From: Aspidiotus rigidus
Taxonomy: Eukaryota; Arthropoda; Insecta; Hemiptera; Diaspididae
Assembly: GCA_035079385.1 (NCBI GenBank)
Contig: JAVHKY010000008.1
Span: forward strand, 3,146,001-3,210,000
Length of the DNA: 64,000 nucleotides
Direction of reading: 5' to 3'
The notes beneath the pieces were generated by a model. It saw only the letters and a list, made by a program, of their open reading frames with translations, was not told where the DNA came from and did no database searches. Position 1 is the first letter of the stretch; the number at the start of each line of letters is the position of its first letter. This document shows positions 1-11,390 of the stretch, in pieces. The translations under genes were made by a program, and so were the position numbers.

Positions 1-1450
1 TCAGGACAATGATTTTTCTGTTGCGACACGCGAATTAATGACACCCTCTAAAATTTTCTCTTTTGTAAAATTTGCAGCGTTCAGAATTATTTTTCATTCA
101 CCGAACATCAGTGTTTCTGCGCGTCTATACCGTATGTTTCATAATTTTCTTTTTCTTTTGTCGCACGTGGCTCTAAACGTAATTCACGCAAGAATGACCG
201 AATCGACTTGTTTATTGAAAGTTAAAACAGAAGCAGTCTAGTAAACCTTATCAGACAACGGTAAATTATCAGCCCATCATTTATGAATAAATGCGAATTT
301 AACATTTCTTTTCTCTATTCATTCATGATCGTAGTAATCCAACTATACGTTCGGGTAATTTGAATTATTCATTAACGATAATCCTCAGAAATTACCGCAT
401 AGATTTTCGAATTTTCTTAAGTTTTCTTCTACGGTCTACCTGTTATCGTGCCTCTAATTTGTTATAAATTTGGTTTACGCTCGGTCCCCTAATCTTCGAC
501 TACGGTAACCGTGTACTTATATAAACAATATTCGAAAGAAATAGGCGAACCTCCAAGACCTTTTTCTGCTATAATGCTCTTTAAAGCCTGATCTTGAAGC
601 ACCTATCAAGCAATCTTATTGGCCGTAAGGTTTTTGTTAAAAGACGACTACCGCACAAACTTATTCATGGTCAACATATCTCGACCCCCTCCCCCTTTGA
701 CGATAGTGGAAAACTTTCTCGACCACAAATCACATTAGATTGAACTCAATAACCTGATACACACAAAGTAACGAAGATTTACTTTCAGTAATTTACCTAA
801 ATTCCCACATCTACTTTGAAAAATTACAGAACCCCTCGTCAATAATTAGGGAAACTTTTTAATCACCTTCCCCCTAAATTCTGCTTTGCATCCTTATCAG
901 AAGAGCTAGTGAAGAAGCTTTGAACATAGAGAAATATGGAATACGAGTGAAGTACGTTTCGGCACGTCCTCCAAAACATATTCCATTTAATGTGTTTGGA
1001 AGATGTGAGCTTCAACTTGAAAGTGGTAGGTTCGAGGGGGGTGGGAGCTCGAGCAAGGCCTAATAACCTTGGCCGATGTAAAATTTTGGATACCACCCTA
1101 CTATTTTCTAGAATTGCATCTTCACTGGAAGAACGATGGGGTTGGGACTCTGCCCAATGACCTTGACAAACTACAAGGACTGTGAGTTTTTAGGATAGCT
1201 CCCCAGACTTCCGTTGTCATTAAAGAAGGAAGACTCTGGCAGCTATGCTCAATGATCGTAATTAACCTCCTACACTTGGAGAAATTTAGGAACTCTTCAG
1301 GGGTTTGGGGCGTAAATAAATGTAAAATAAATTTAACCTTAGAGTTTTGGGAAATTTCTACCCTCCTCCCTCATGGCTAGCGAATAGAGGGCGCAAGTTT
1401 GTTCATTAAGCTTAGTAGACTTGACGTTCCGTAAAGATTTGGGAAAAAAC
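1..1450. other. No gene recognised; AT-rich intergenic DNA
   Basis: No reading frame here resembles a known protein or shows exon-like structure; the short open frames look like chance. The part after about 700 has G- and C-run-rich phrases resembling degenerate internal sequence of the family C repeats described below, but it is too diverged to bound. Confidence 0.5.
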
Positions 1451-1454
1451 TCAC

Positions 1455-1675
1455 GAGTTCTTTAACGGAGTTGAACGAGGAATGGCATGGAACTTGCCTT
1501 GTGGGGCACGTGGGATCTGAAAAATGTAGATTGTGACGTCACAGACTCCGCCCCCAAGCTATATATGATAGGAGGCGGACTTACAAAATTTCCAAGCTCC
1601 GAGTTTTGCCGGCCGGCCGGACGGACGGTGGACGTTTTTTCCGAAAATCTCCCCCGATAAAACAGGTTCCTCGTT
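1455..1675 (+). repeat. Family C repeat relic (both ends degenerate)
   Basis: The left side carries the conserved lead-in (TTTAACGGAGTTGAACGAGG) followed by a degenerate copy of the CAGGGAACCTGTTTTAT end. The right side ends with CCCCCGATAAAACAGGTTCC, the inverted counterpart. Between them are GGGGCACGTGGGATCTGAAA, a TGACGTCA palindrome, a CTATATATGATAGGAGG segment and a GCCGGCCGGCCGGAC stretch. The copy at 10441-10676 has the same parts in the same order, so this is a dispersed element. No coding capacity is visible; the superfamily is not established. Confidence 0.65.
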
Positions 1676-4215
1676 GAAATTATCTTACGAAGAATGGAGG
1701 GATCAGACCTACTTTGTAGAGTTGAAAACATGTTGACCTTCGCTGCTCTAGGACCTGTATTCTTAGCTGCATTACGTTACATTACAGTATAAATGGAGTT
1801 AGGCTGACTAGCTCATCTTGTCCCCTATACTAGACTTCCTCTATACAAGGCTTCAATTCAGGGACTTGAAACATTTCGACCTTCGCTACTTTGGAACCTA
1901 TCGTCTTAGTCTTCATTTTACTAGGCCTAACATAAGGGATATACGAATATATCTTTGGGCTGGGGGTCAGTCGAGGATTTTAAAACGAGAGATGCTGTAT
2001 AACGTCACCAATGACTTTGACCTGCTTTAGGGACTCGGAAGAATTTCGACCTACGCTACTTTGGGATCTGTATCCTTAGCCTTTATTATGAGCCTTCATA
2101 ACACTGGGCCCAACATACAGTGTATATTAAGTTAAGTTGTATCTTCGTAATTACGAGACATATTTAAGAGGAAGGAAAAAATTACAGTCCTAATATGCAG
2201 TAATACCAGGATATACTAGGCTGACTAGAGGCTATTATTATACTAGGCTAAGAAATGCTAGTGGAGTAAGCTCGTGAGCTAGCTACAGTTGTATTCCAAA
2301 AACATACACTTAATTCAATAATTTCCATAAGATCGAAAAATTTCTTCTTTTTAAACAAGTTTTTCTGCAATACCGTACTATAAAATTGCTAGACCCACTT
2401 TCGAATACCTTTTTTCTGTTATCGCACGAGTACCCGTTAGCTTTTCAGTCTGCTGAGTAAAATACCCGTCTAAAATTAAAATACATGTAGGCTAGATTAA
2501 TTATTCTGCCATAAATGATGTATTCTTTTATACCCCTTTTTCACGATGGATGTAATTAAATACTGATCTTTTATGAATATTCCTTGGAGTTCACGAATTG
2601 AAAGGCCCAATTCTTTAACAACTTATTTAAATTTCCGATAAGAAAGAAAGATTGAGCAGAAAAAGGCTTAGGCAGCCGAGTTAATTGGACAAAGTTCATA
2701 AAATCCTTAAAGTTTGATAAAATGTTTCTTTTTATATCGTTTTCCTGTACAGTAAAGGCATACTTTCTGGTATACGTGGATAAGTAATTCGAAATACTAC
2801 ACCCTTTTTCGTAATTCTGATGGTATTTCAAGGCAAATTTTCCAGTTCGAGATCTTAACTCCCTCCCTCCAGGCTACGCCACCGGAAATTAGATGGATTT
2901 CTGGAAAAAAGTTCACAAATTGGAAGGCTTAAATTTTCAATCACTTTGATTACAATTTTGAATGGGAGAATGTAGACAAAAATACGGCTTAGGTATCACG
3001 GTTACTCATTCATGCTTTTCCAGTCTTTATTCGTGGTATAGTTTTGAGAGAGCTTCTATCTATAAAAATGTTTTACTCTATATCACAACCTCAGGAACAA
3101 TTTGTCACCTCTTTACGTACCTGAATTTTCCTATTAGGGAAAATCGCGTGTCCTGAGCAGACTCTAAAAATTAAAAGATTGGTCTACTCTAAATTCTTGA
3201 TTATGCTAATCAAGATTTCTGATGATGGACGAGTGGGGCTAAAGGAGGGTTATGCAACAGATTTTTTCAAGTCTCTTGTCTCTATTACAAACTTACTTCC
3301 TTTTTACTCGGTGACTATATACGTTAAAAATCCAAGTACTTGAGAATATTTTAATTTGATTTGAAAAAAATCAGAGAAGAGGGGCGGGGTAAAAACTTGT
3401 TTCTTCCGGGTACTTGAAATACCGAATTTCCGTCCTTAGCAGATGGAAAAAATGTTGGTGAACATCGTTTCTTATGTTTCCCGGTCCATTTCTATTGAAT
3501 CGCTTTTATTATCCCCGCCCCCTTTTTCCAACAAAACGAAATCCACTTCCTCTGGTCCTCATATTTTTTCCCGAACACCCGTCCGTGTATGGAAAATTTT
3601 TCTGACTTTGCTACAGCTGAAAATAGTCAACAAATTTGCACTCTACACTGCTGCGGCGTGAGCCTAAGAAGTGCTTCGAATTTGATGAATTTGACGGAGG
3701 GGTCGTAAGTGGATGTTCTTTGAGATCGATTCTTCCGTTTACGCCGAATTGGCGTCGGTATTGTGCTCGGTAAATGTAACCTGGTTAACTTTGAATCGAC
3801 TTCAAATTGATGTCGGAATCCTCAGTTCAAACTTTACCGACTTTGATATCAAGTCGACAAATTATGAACCGTGTCAATTCGTTTTTCACGTTAATATAAA
3901 GTCGATGTACATTGCGCACACTCCCCCCCCCCAGTACCTGATGGACTTCTAGAATCTTATATATTTTGGGAATCCGCCACTCGCAGATAAAATGCGTGTA
4001 TTATAATGAAACCTATTGGAAATTACAATTGCGTTTAACCAACGCGGCAATGGTCAGATAACGATGCCCACAATTTTTAAATTTCCAAGACAAAAATGTG
4101 TGCGTGTATAATACTTGTAATACCGAACGTCGACATGCGTTATCAACGTTTTCTCTTGAAGTCTAGAGTTAGCGATCGAAAAATGCCGCATTAGTGTCGA
4201 AATGGCAGTAATAAA
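1676..4215. other. No gene recognised; intergenic
   Basis: Several open frames of 60-90 codons occur but none has a recognisable domain or convincing splice context. Phrases such as 'gggacttgaaacatttcgacc' (1861) and 'ggactcggaagaatttcgacc' (2034) look like very old, scattered versions of the family C internal unit. Confidence 0.45.
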
Positions 4216-4219
4216 AAAC

Positions 4220-4770
4220 GACGGCTTCCTCGACGAAGTTAAACGAGGAACGCAGGGAACCCGTTTTATGAGTCAAATAGGATTTGGTATTGAAAATTCA
4301 AGGAAGCCTAGACCTAGATAAAGCTAATATAAAGAAGGCCTAGACGTAAAATAAGCCTAGTATAATGTAGTTTGAAAGTCCAAGTTTTTCTCAAATCTCG
4401 AGCTATTTATGATAGGAGGAAGACTTGGAAAAATTTGTCCCCTATCATATATAGCTCGAGAGTCAAAAGTTTTCCAAGTCCCTCTTCTATCATATATAGC
4501 TTCAGATTCGAAATTTTTTCCAAGTCCCTCTCCTATCATATATGGCGCGAGAGTCGAATTTTTTCCAAGTCCCCCCTCCTATCATATATAGCTCGAGAGT
4601 CGAAATTTTTCTAAGTCCCCCTCCTATCATATATAGCTCGAGAGTCGAAATTTTTCTAAGTCCCTTTCCTATCATATATTCTCGAGAGTCGAAATTTTTC
4701 TAAGTTTTTCGCTGGACGGCGCACGCCAGATTTCTCAAATAGCCCTCCATAAAACAGGTTCCCTGTTAAA
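4220..4770 (+). repeat. Family C element with a short internal minisatellite
   Basis: It begins with ACGACGGCTTCCTCGACGAA, then AGTTAAACGAGGAACG and the end motif CAGGGAACCCGTTTTATGAG (type E1 end). It closes with the type E2 end in inverted orientation: a GGACGGCGCACGCC stretch, then CCATAAAACAGGTTCCCTGT. Between the ends, 4385-4715 holds about seven tandem units of roughly 45 bp, each reading approximately CCTATCATATATAGCTCGAG, then AGTCGAAATTTTTCTAAGTC. The same two end types and the same unit recur at 53-55 kb. Open frames inside are by-products of the repeat. Confidence 0.75.
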
Positions 4771-4849
4771 ATGGTATTTCGATCGTGAAAGATGTGTTCA
4801 GTTGTGGATCACTGTTGAGCGTATATTTCGCGGTCACTGTAGAAAGATA

Positions 4850-5800
4850 AATTTTGAGTCTAGACTCAGACACAAATTCGTCGTTGGGCTTTTAAAAATC
4901 CACCAGTTGAGACGTAGATACAAATTCGCATCTGAGTCTTTGAACAATCCACAAGTGAAAACCCAGACACGAATTCATCGATGGTGCATGGAAATCCAGA
5001 ATTCGAGACCCAGACAGGAATTCACCAATGCGTTTCTAGAAATCTACATTTTAGAATCCGGACACGAATTCGTCAGTGGGTTCTTGAAAATCCACAAGTC
5101 GAGACCCGGACACGAGTTCGCCATTGGGTTTTTGGAAACCCGCGAGTCAGAACCCAGACAAGAATTCGTCAGTGGGTTCTTGAAAATCCACAAGTCGAGA
5201 ACCGAACACGAATTCGCCAATGGTCCTTGGAAATCTACAATTCGAGACCCAGACAGAAATTCGCAATTAGATCCTTGGAAAATCCACATGTTGTAACCAA
5301 GACACGAATTCGCCATTGAGTTTTTGTAAATCGACGAGTGAGAACCCAGACAAGAATTTTCCAATGGTCCTTGGAAATCTACAAGTCGAGACCCACACAG
5401 AAATTCGCCATTAAATCCTTGGAAAACCCACAAGTCGAAATCAGACACGAATTCGCCATTGGGTTTTTGGAAATCTACAAGTCGGGACCCAGACGAGAAT
5501 TCGTCAGTGGGTTCTTGGAAATCCCCAAGTCGAAACTCGGACACGAATTTGCCAATGGTCCTTCGAAATCGACAAGTCGAAACCTAGACATGGATTCGCA
5601 ATTGAATTCTTGGAAAATCCACATGTCGTAACCCAGACACAAATTCGTCAGTGGATCCTTGAAAAATCCACTGGTTGAAACCCAGTTACCAATTCGCTAT
5701 TCGGTTTTTGAAAATCTATAGGTCGAGACCTAGACACGAATTCGCCATTGGATTCTAAAATTCACAGTCAAAAGCCAAACACAAATTTGCAAATTAGATC
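4850..5800 (+). repeat. 48-bp (16-codon) minisatellite
   Basis: Successive GAATTC/GAGTTC landmarks fall at 5066, 5114, 5162 and 5210, giving an exact 48-bp period; some later units are 47 bp. The consensus contains CACAAGTCGAGACCCAGACA, then CGAATTCGCCATTGGGTTTT and TGGAAATC. About 19-20 units are present, with the edges decaying. Because 48 is a multiple of three, several frames on both strands stay open for 100-166 codons and encode a 16-residue repeat. Frames open on both strands, and the 47-bp units that shift them, argue for a non-coding minisatellite. Confidence 0.85.
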
Positions 5801-7210
5801 CTTGAAGAACGTCATATCAATCCAAAAAATCTACAGAAGTAAGGTACATTGAAAGCAATGTCAATTAGAAATTACTTTTTCATGAATAATTTAGAGGATA
5901 TACCTAATTGTTTCTTTGAAATTACATTCCTTAATTTTTTGGTTTATTCAGTCTTTTTTGCGGTCAATATCGGGTACATCGTCTAGTACGACAACGTAAA
6001 TTTGTGCGTGTAAAAGTTTTCAGAACTTGGGTCTTGTACCAAAGTATTGAGTATCGGGTGCCATCACTTTGGCCATATTTTCTAGATAAAAATTCACGCT
6101 TGGGGCTAAGGGGACACAAAAGAAAATTTTTCAGATAAAATAAGTATCGAGACGCGAAGTTATTTTAGGTCCTAGTGGGGTCGTGAAATAGGTGCAAACG
6201 TAGTCTCAAGTTCATATTTTCATTTTTCGTGATGTGAAAAATTTGCTCTGTTTGATGTAGTGAGAAGCGATATTTTCTCAGAAATGATCTTTAAAAAGGA
6301 AATTTTTTTTTCAAGTCTCTGTTTCTCACTTGTGGACAGATCATTTAATTGTAATTACATCTATATTATAGCTCTGCCCACACGTGATGGCACGTGGGTG
6401 CGTTGGAACATTCTCATACAGGAGCTGCGCAGGTGCATTACTTTGGCAGCGTGCTCACGCTTAATTCGAAAAATTACAAGAATACATTTTCCTCGTAAAT
6501 TTTATGTGCATTATTCTTATATTGAGGTGATTTCGTGCCAGGTCGCGCGATTTCTACGAAAAATTGAAATAACCTATATTCGTCGGGAGGAAAAAGCGCG
6601 ACACTCACTAGTGGGGAACTATCACAAATTCACGAGGCATAAAACATGTAAAATTGTTGAGAGGCAATGAAAAAATCCCCTTCACTTTATAAAAAATAAG
6701 CGTCAATCTTCAAAAGATAAAAATATATGTATGTAGTATATAATAGCTATCATTTAAGACCCTTCAGCCCTACTGAAGTTCTGTAGTTTTATACACCTGA
6801 AAGTCGATTATCCAAGAAATTTGATACAGATCAAATACAAGTGGTAATTCAAAACGTTTTTAGGAACCCTAAGTACGTTGATGGGAAAGTAAATTTCTGG
6901 GACGCCTGTGATCTCGATACTTAAATACGAGAATATTTGTGACCTCAAGAGTTAATTGTCCGCTAACCAACCACATGAGACGTGAAATTAATCATCTTGC
7001 GTCGTGTGCATCCACGATCGACTAAAAGCGATCGATTCCTCTTTTTAAAGAAGGAAATTGCGAGAAAAATTGCAATTATAACCTTATCTATTGGTAGAGT
7101 GTCGAGGGAGGGGGGACGAGGGTCGGTTTTAAAACTGTATGAGCTCGAAAATAGTTGTTCGATAATAACATTGGCAATAGCCATGCTACAGCAAAAACTG
7201 TACGCTGTGT
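5801..7210. other. Intergenic; one unassigned 136-codon open frame
   Basis: The only long frame is 6260-6670 on the plus strand (136 codons). It is rich in Ile, Phe, Arg and Cys, has no domain I recognise, and shows no obvious Kozak-like start or flanking splice sites that would make it an exon. I treat it as probably fortuitous. Nothing else is supported here. Confidence 0.35.
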
Positions 7211-7214
7211 AGGA

Positions 7215-7450
7215 CTGTATGGTACGTACTATCTTGAATTAGCGCGACCGACCGTACAAGTGATAAACGGGTCTGAAATAAGTAAATCCAAACACGTGTA
7301 GTTCGCTCCGTTCGCCAGCGAGAGGTGCGCGTAGCGTAGCGTCGCGCCACACCGCGCCCCGCCCTCCTCACCGTCACGAAACCTCCACGCGAGAAACGAT
7401 TACACGTGTATGTACATTCGGTATCACCAACGATGACAATAATCGATTAT
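7215..7450. promoter_or_regulatory. CpG-rich promoter-like patch
   Basis: This stretch stands out from the AT-rich surroundings. It is dense in CpG (GCGCGTAGCGTAGCGTCGCG and CACCGCGCCCCGCCCTCCTC) and contains two CACGTG E-box cores (in AAACACGTGTAG and ATTACACGTGTA). It is followed by a T-rich tract and then by the block duplicated at 12.5 kb. This would fit a promoter or 5' untranslated exon of a gene whose coding exons lie elsewhere. No coding exon is visible nearby, so the direction is unknown. Confidence 0.35.
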
Positions 7451-7557
7451 TTCGATTATAACAGTTTAATTTTTTTGTCCCTCTTTTTTTCCCTCTCTCT
7501 CTTTTTTTTTGAACGTAAATTTACTTTCGCCTTGATAATTTTTTTTTGTGCGTAACG

Positions 7558-7900
7558 TCTAACTGGTTTTAACCTCGTGCCAAAGTAGATATCCAGAGTA
7601 TTTTTGCAAATTTTATGTTATTTAGATTTCGTAGACTAGTAGTAATTTTTCGTAGACAGATCAGCGCACGAGTTAATAAATGTAAATACGTTCCTCTCGC
7701 TCTTCCGTTGCCGGAAATTTTTTATGAATCAGAGAAGGAGTAAAGAACGCACGTGCCCTCATTCATAGTTAAAGGCGGAAACGAGTTTGGTTATCGTATC
7801 GAAAAATTCCACAGATAAATTAATATTTGCGATAGAACGAATTCTGAACAAATCAAACGCAATCGATACGTCGAAACGAAGATTTTTACATTGAGTACCG
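7558..7900 (+). repeat. Copy 1 of a diverged direct duplication
   Basis: This segment aligns along its length with 12503-12880 in the same orientation. The best-conserved core is at 7724-7769: 'gaatcagagaaggagtaaag' followed by 'aacgcacgtgccctcattca', nearly identical in both copies. Other shared blocks include 'tatttttgcaaattttat', 'gacagatcagcgcacgag' and 'atcgaaaaattccacagat'. There are no terminal repeats or coding signal. It sits directly downstream of the CpG-rich patch, so a duplicated regulatory or untranslated-exon segment is as plausible as an old mobile repeat. Confidence 0.7.
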
Positions 7901-8640
7901 TTTGTTCGAGCTGGACGAATGCAAAAAATTGAGCACCGGAAAGCCATGTAAGGATGCTGTCAAGCTGTTACTCATCCCAAAAATGATTTTTCATATTCTA
8001 TCAACAGTCTCAATACAGAAGGAATCCGTGCATGTACCTAGAGTATGTGCTTTTGTGGTCCATGCTCTTCAATGCGAAAATTCTGACCAAAAAAGTTGAA
8101 TGATTGTAATTTTTCACAAGTCCGTATCTAAAGCTGCACTCTGACAATGCATTACTTGCGTATATAGACTGAGCTATGGCGACTTGAACCCCTGAAAAAT
8201 ATGAAGAGAAGTCCCAGATATAATGGGACTCCATCTCGCATAAAATCAAGTCTCCGGCTGATGGTTGCCCTGGCATTCAAGTCCTGCGTTTCTGCTGTAA
8301 AATTACGTCATCATAGTACAGACATATGATGCAAATACAGCCATTATAGCTGCCTAATCCTCTAAAAGATGGAGTCCAATTATATTTTCCGTCGTAGTGC
8401 TTCAATAGATCTCGTCCCATGTGACGTCACAATATTGATAACAGTGAGTGACAGTAAGCGAAGCACCCGTAAATGTGTTTGATTGTCATTATTTTATAGT
8501 TGGGTGATGTATTCACAAAGTAGCGAGCGATTGAAGTTCAATAGGCGTAATGGCGTAGGTTCTCTTGACTGCCCTTACAGTAGCTCTGTCTGGTGAATGT
8601 TCAGTCGCTTATTATAATAGTGTGAAAATAAAAGAAAGGT
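7901..8640. other. No gene recognised
   Basis: No coding signal is recognisable. A TGACGTCA palindrome at about 8420 ('catgtgacgtcacaatatt') resembles those carried by family C repeats. Confidence 0.4.
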
Positions 8641-8642
8641 AG

Positions 8643-8716
8643 CAGGGAACCTGTTTTATGGGGCACGTGGGATCTGAAAAATAGAAAGATATATATGATA
8701 CAACCTTCAAGATATA
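8643..8716 (+). repeat. Family C left end, interrupted by element A
   Basis: CAGGGAACCTGTTTTATGGG is followed by GCACGTGGGATCTGAAAAAT and an AGATATATATGAT segment, as in other copies. The copy is then cut by element A at 8717. Its continuation appears to resume after 10362 with 'gataggaaggggacttggaa', the usual internal unit. This makes it the outermost layer of a three-level nest. Confidence 0.6.
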
Positions 8717-8838
8717 CCGGGTGGACCAGAAAGATGTTACCAGTTAAATGGGAGTTTACGCTAAATTCACTCCAGCGCAAAAACGCATAAAGTTAAGACG
8801 TATACTTCAAATCTACAAAATTTGTATCTCAATGTTAT

Positions 8839-9928
8839 TGTCGAAAATGTTCGACTTGGCAAACAAGTATCAGCGGGAGGTGGATCAGGTTTCGAGCAGG
8901 CTTCAACGGGATACCTGCTCTCAGGTAAAAACGGTCCCTAACTGCACCCTTTATACTTGTTTCCCAATGTCAAGCGATACGAACGGACGTTTCTTGTACT
9001 CGAATTTTTTACTTGCGTGCTCGATCAGTTGAAGTTTAATTTTAATATTTTTTCGTTGATTTGAAAATGCCGGAGACATTGCCAGTTATGGAGGTTAGTC
9101 AATTATCTTGGTGTAAAAGTTGGGCCCAGATCCCCAGCAGAGTTGGATTTCCTAAGAAATTTCTAATAGAACCGCCATTTTCGTAATTACCGAGCCGAAA
9201 GGGGGATGGGTCTAACCACAACAATAAGAGAAGGGGGCGTGGATCTGATTTTACGTGCAATGCGCAGTGGAATAAATATTCATCAAATACCGAACAAACA
9301 ATGTATTATCGAACAAACAATGTATTATCGAACAAACAATATATTATCGTATAATGAGGAAACATATAGGATCTCGCAAATAATAATGCTTCTTGTGGCG
9401 CACGGCGCTTCTATTTCTTACCTGTGGACAAAGAGAAACGTCCATCAGTACAGTTAGTAATTATAACCGCCGCCGTAAGAGACCTACAGAATGAGACCAA
9501 AGTAAAGCTCAAAAGTGCTACCGTTTCTTAACCGACCGACCGAGATATAAAGTGAGACAGATCTTATGCAAAGAAACCGCCTAACCGACCTAACCGACCG
9601 TCCGAGAAAGAAGATGTAAAATCCACCGAAAAATCCGTAACCGCCGATCTGTAATAAATAATAATTGACTAACCTCCATAACTGGCAATGTCTCCGGCAT
9701 TTTCAAATCAACGAAAAAATATTAAAATTAAACTTCAACTGATCGAGCACGCAAGTAAAAAATTCGAGTACAAGAAACGTCCGTTCGTATCGCTTGACAT
9801 TGGGAAACAAGTATAAAGGGTGCAGTTAGGGACCGTTTTTACCTGAGAGCAGGTATCCCGTTGAAGCCTGCTCGAAACCTGATCCACCTCCCGCTGATAC
9901 TTGTTTGCCAAGTCGAACATTTTCGACA
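8839..9928. mobile_element. Element B: insertion with 268-bp inverted arms and a 5-bp target duplication
   Basis: The two arms (8839-9106 and 9661-9928) are inverted copies of equal length that appear identical wherever compared; the 61-codon open frame in each gives the same translation. The ends are TGTCGAAAATGTTCGAC and its complement GTCGAACATTTTCGACA. GTTAT flanks the insertion on both sides (8834-8838 and 9929-9933), within sequence that is contiguous in element A's arm. The 554-bp centre has no recognisable gene. TG...CA termini with a 5-bp target duplication recall integrase-type insertions, but arms this long in inverted orientation are not an LTR arrangement. The class is unassigned and the age is recent, judging by arm identity. 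Confidence 0.8.
9293..9349 (+). repeat. Three tandem copies of a 19-bp unit
   Basis: The unit GAACAAACAATGTATTATC is repeated three times in tandem (the third copy has one change) inside the central region of element B. No function is evident. Confidence 0.85.
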
Positions 9929-10440
9929 GTTATCTTCAATTTTCGCCTACGACTTTTTCGAGCCGAGTTATGGACCAAAGTGTGTCAAAAATTGACCAAT
10001 TTGCCAAGATTCCCGAGGTGAAAAATTGCAAACTCCCTCACTTTCAAGCTTCATAGGGTTATTTAGGTATTTTTTTTTTGGAATCAGTGTTAAATTTTAC
10101 TTTCAAATCAAGGAAAATATGGAAGTTCAAACGATTTTTAATTTTTGAAAATTTTGGCAAACTGGTCAATTTTTGGCACATTTTGGTCCATAACTCGGCT
10201 CGAAAAAGTCGTAAAAAGTTGAGTAGGGACGCAAATTGAAGATGAAATTAAGATACAAATTTCGTAGATTTGAAGTATACGTCTAACTTTTCGCGTTTTT
10301 GCGCTGAAGTGAATTTAGCGCAAACTCCCATTTAACAGATAACATCTTTCTGGTCCACCCGGTTGTGTACATAAGATAGGAAGGGGACTTGGAAAAATAT
10401 ATGAGACTTAGAAAAACTGACCGGTTCTTTAAAGAAGTTA

Positions 10441-10676
10441 AACGTGAGGTGGCAGGGAACCTGTTTTATTGGGCACGCGGGATCTGAAAAGTGTAGGTTA
10501 TGACGTCACAAGGCTGACCTATGACGTCATCAAACTGTGAAGTCATAGGCCCCGCTTCTAAGCTATATATATGATGGGAGAGGACTGAGAAAATTTTCGA
10601 GCTCCGAACTTTGCCGGCCGACCGAACGGCGGACATCTTTGCCGAAATATCCCCCGATAAAACAGGTTCCCTGTTA
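10441..10676 (+). repeat. Family C element, compact copy with both ends
   Basis: The left end is CAGGGAACCTGTTTTATTGG and the right end CGATAAAACAGGTTCCCTGT, preceded on the left by the family lead-in (TTTAAAGAAGTTAAACGTGA). The interior has GGGATCTGAAAAGTGTAG, two TGACGTCA palindromes (10501 and 10530), one CTATATATATGATGGGAG unit and a GCCGGCCGACC stretch. With a single internal unit, this looks like a basal form of the family, before minisatellite expansion. No protein is encoded. Confidence 0.75.
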
Positions 10677-11313
10677 ACAGATTCCGCTCCACTTAGTCTA
10701 GGTCCTATTTCTAGGCAGAGGCCTCCCTCAGTTTATTCCACTCCAGTCGATGCCAAACTCCTTCTTCGGACCTAAGTTATATCCTAGGAGGCTAACTTTT
10801 TTGGATATGGATATATCTTTAGGCTGGGTATCAGTCAATAGTCTGAAAGACGCGATCAAAAAATGTGACCTTTTTTGGGATGCATTGGTTTCGACATTTG
10901 CTACCTAGGAACTTGCATCTCAGCCGTTTTCAACAGCAGCTGCGTATCGGTCAGTATTAGCTTAACTTGATGAAAGGGTTATGGTTCCAGCTGACGTACG
11001 AAACAGTGTATTAGGCCAGCAATCTGTACCTCAAACTAGGTATTCGGAGGTTAGTTTTTCTTTTTCTCCCATATTTTTCCATACATACATGAAGAGGGGC
11101 TTTAGCCTATGCCCTCTACAGGAGACCTGAGTTGATAGTTATAGCTTATAGTACATGAAGGATCTAGTCTTTCTGACGACGTCAAGAGCGGGCATCTTTT
11201 TGAGCAATAAGTCAGCTTATTCGACAGACAATTATAAGCATTGAACAAAGCTAAAGTGGAGGCTTGCGTTATTTATGGGCCTGGTCCAAAGCATACGTCG
11301 CGGAAGATTTGAT

Positions 11314-11390
11314 CGCTCTCGTAGCTCAGTGGTTGGAGCAGTCGCCCGGAAAGCAAAAGGTCTCGGGTTCGGATCCCGACAAAGTGGTCA
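11314..11390 (+). repeat. tRNA-derived SINE head (A and B boxes)
   Basis: TAGCTCAGTGGTTGGAGC gives a good D-arm/A box, with GCTC pairing GAGC. GGTTCGGATCC at about 11366-11376 is a B box inside a perfect 5-bp T-stem (TCGGG/CCCGA). The acceptor strands (GCTCTCG and CAAAGTG) do not pair and the anticodon stem is poor, so it is not an intact tRNA. An internal Pol III promoter without a foldable tRNA is the signature of a SINE head; the body and tail downstream are not clear. Confidence 0.55.

Larger units (their letters stand above)
8717..10362. mobile_element. Element A: foldback element with long imperfect terminal inverted repeats
   Basis: The left end CCGGGTGGACCAGAAAGATG is matched inverted by the right end (CATCTTTCTGGTCCACCCGG, ending 10362). 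The arms stay alignable well inward: left GGGAGTTTACGCTAAATTCA against right TGAATTTAGCGCAAACTCCC. With the insert at 8839-9928 removed, the left arm continues at 9929-10015 (GACTTTTTCGAGCCGAGTTA, then TGGACCAAAG) and pairs with 10150-10225. Element A was therefore a snapback of about 550 bp with arms of 200 bp or more before element B entered it. No transposase is present and no target duplication is evident at its outer edges. Confidence 0.8.

Noticed and set aside
4385..4715. Regular repeats as a CRISPR array
   Set aside because: Units are contiguous tandem repeats without unique spacers, and the genome is eukaryotic.
4802..5544. Long open frames (164 aa and 112 aa plus, 166 aa minus) as a repeat-protein gene
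   Set aside because: They exist on both strands and in more than one frame solely because the 48-bp minisatellite period is a multiple of three; 47-bp units shift the frame.
9107..9130. Primer-binding-site-like sequence next to an LTR (element B as an LTR retrotransposon)
   Set aside because: The arms are inverted, not direct; their inner ends do not finish in CA; and the centre has no gag or pol.
8839..9920. Two identical 61-aa frames as a duplicated gene
   Set aside because: They are the same stretch in the two inverted arms of element B, without a start context or recognised domain.
11314..11390. Functional tRNA gene
   Set aside because: A and B boxes and the T-arm are good, but the acceptor and anticodon stems do not pair, so a SINE head fits better.
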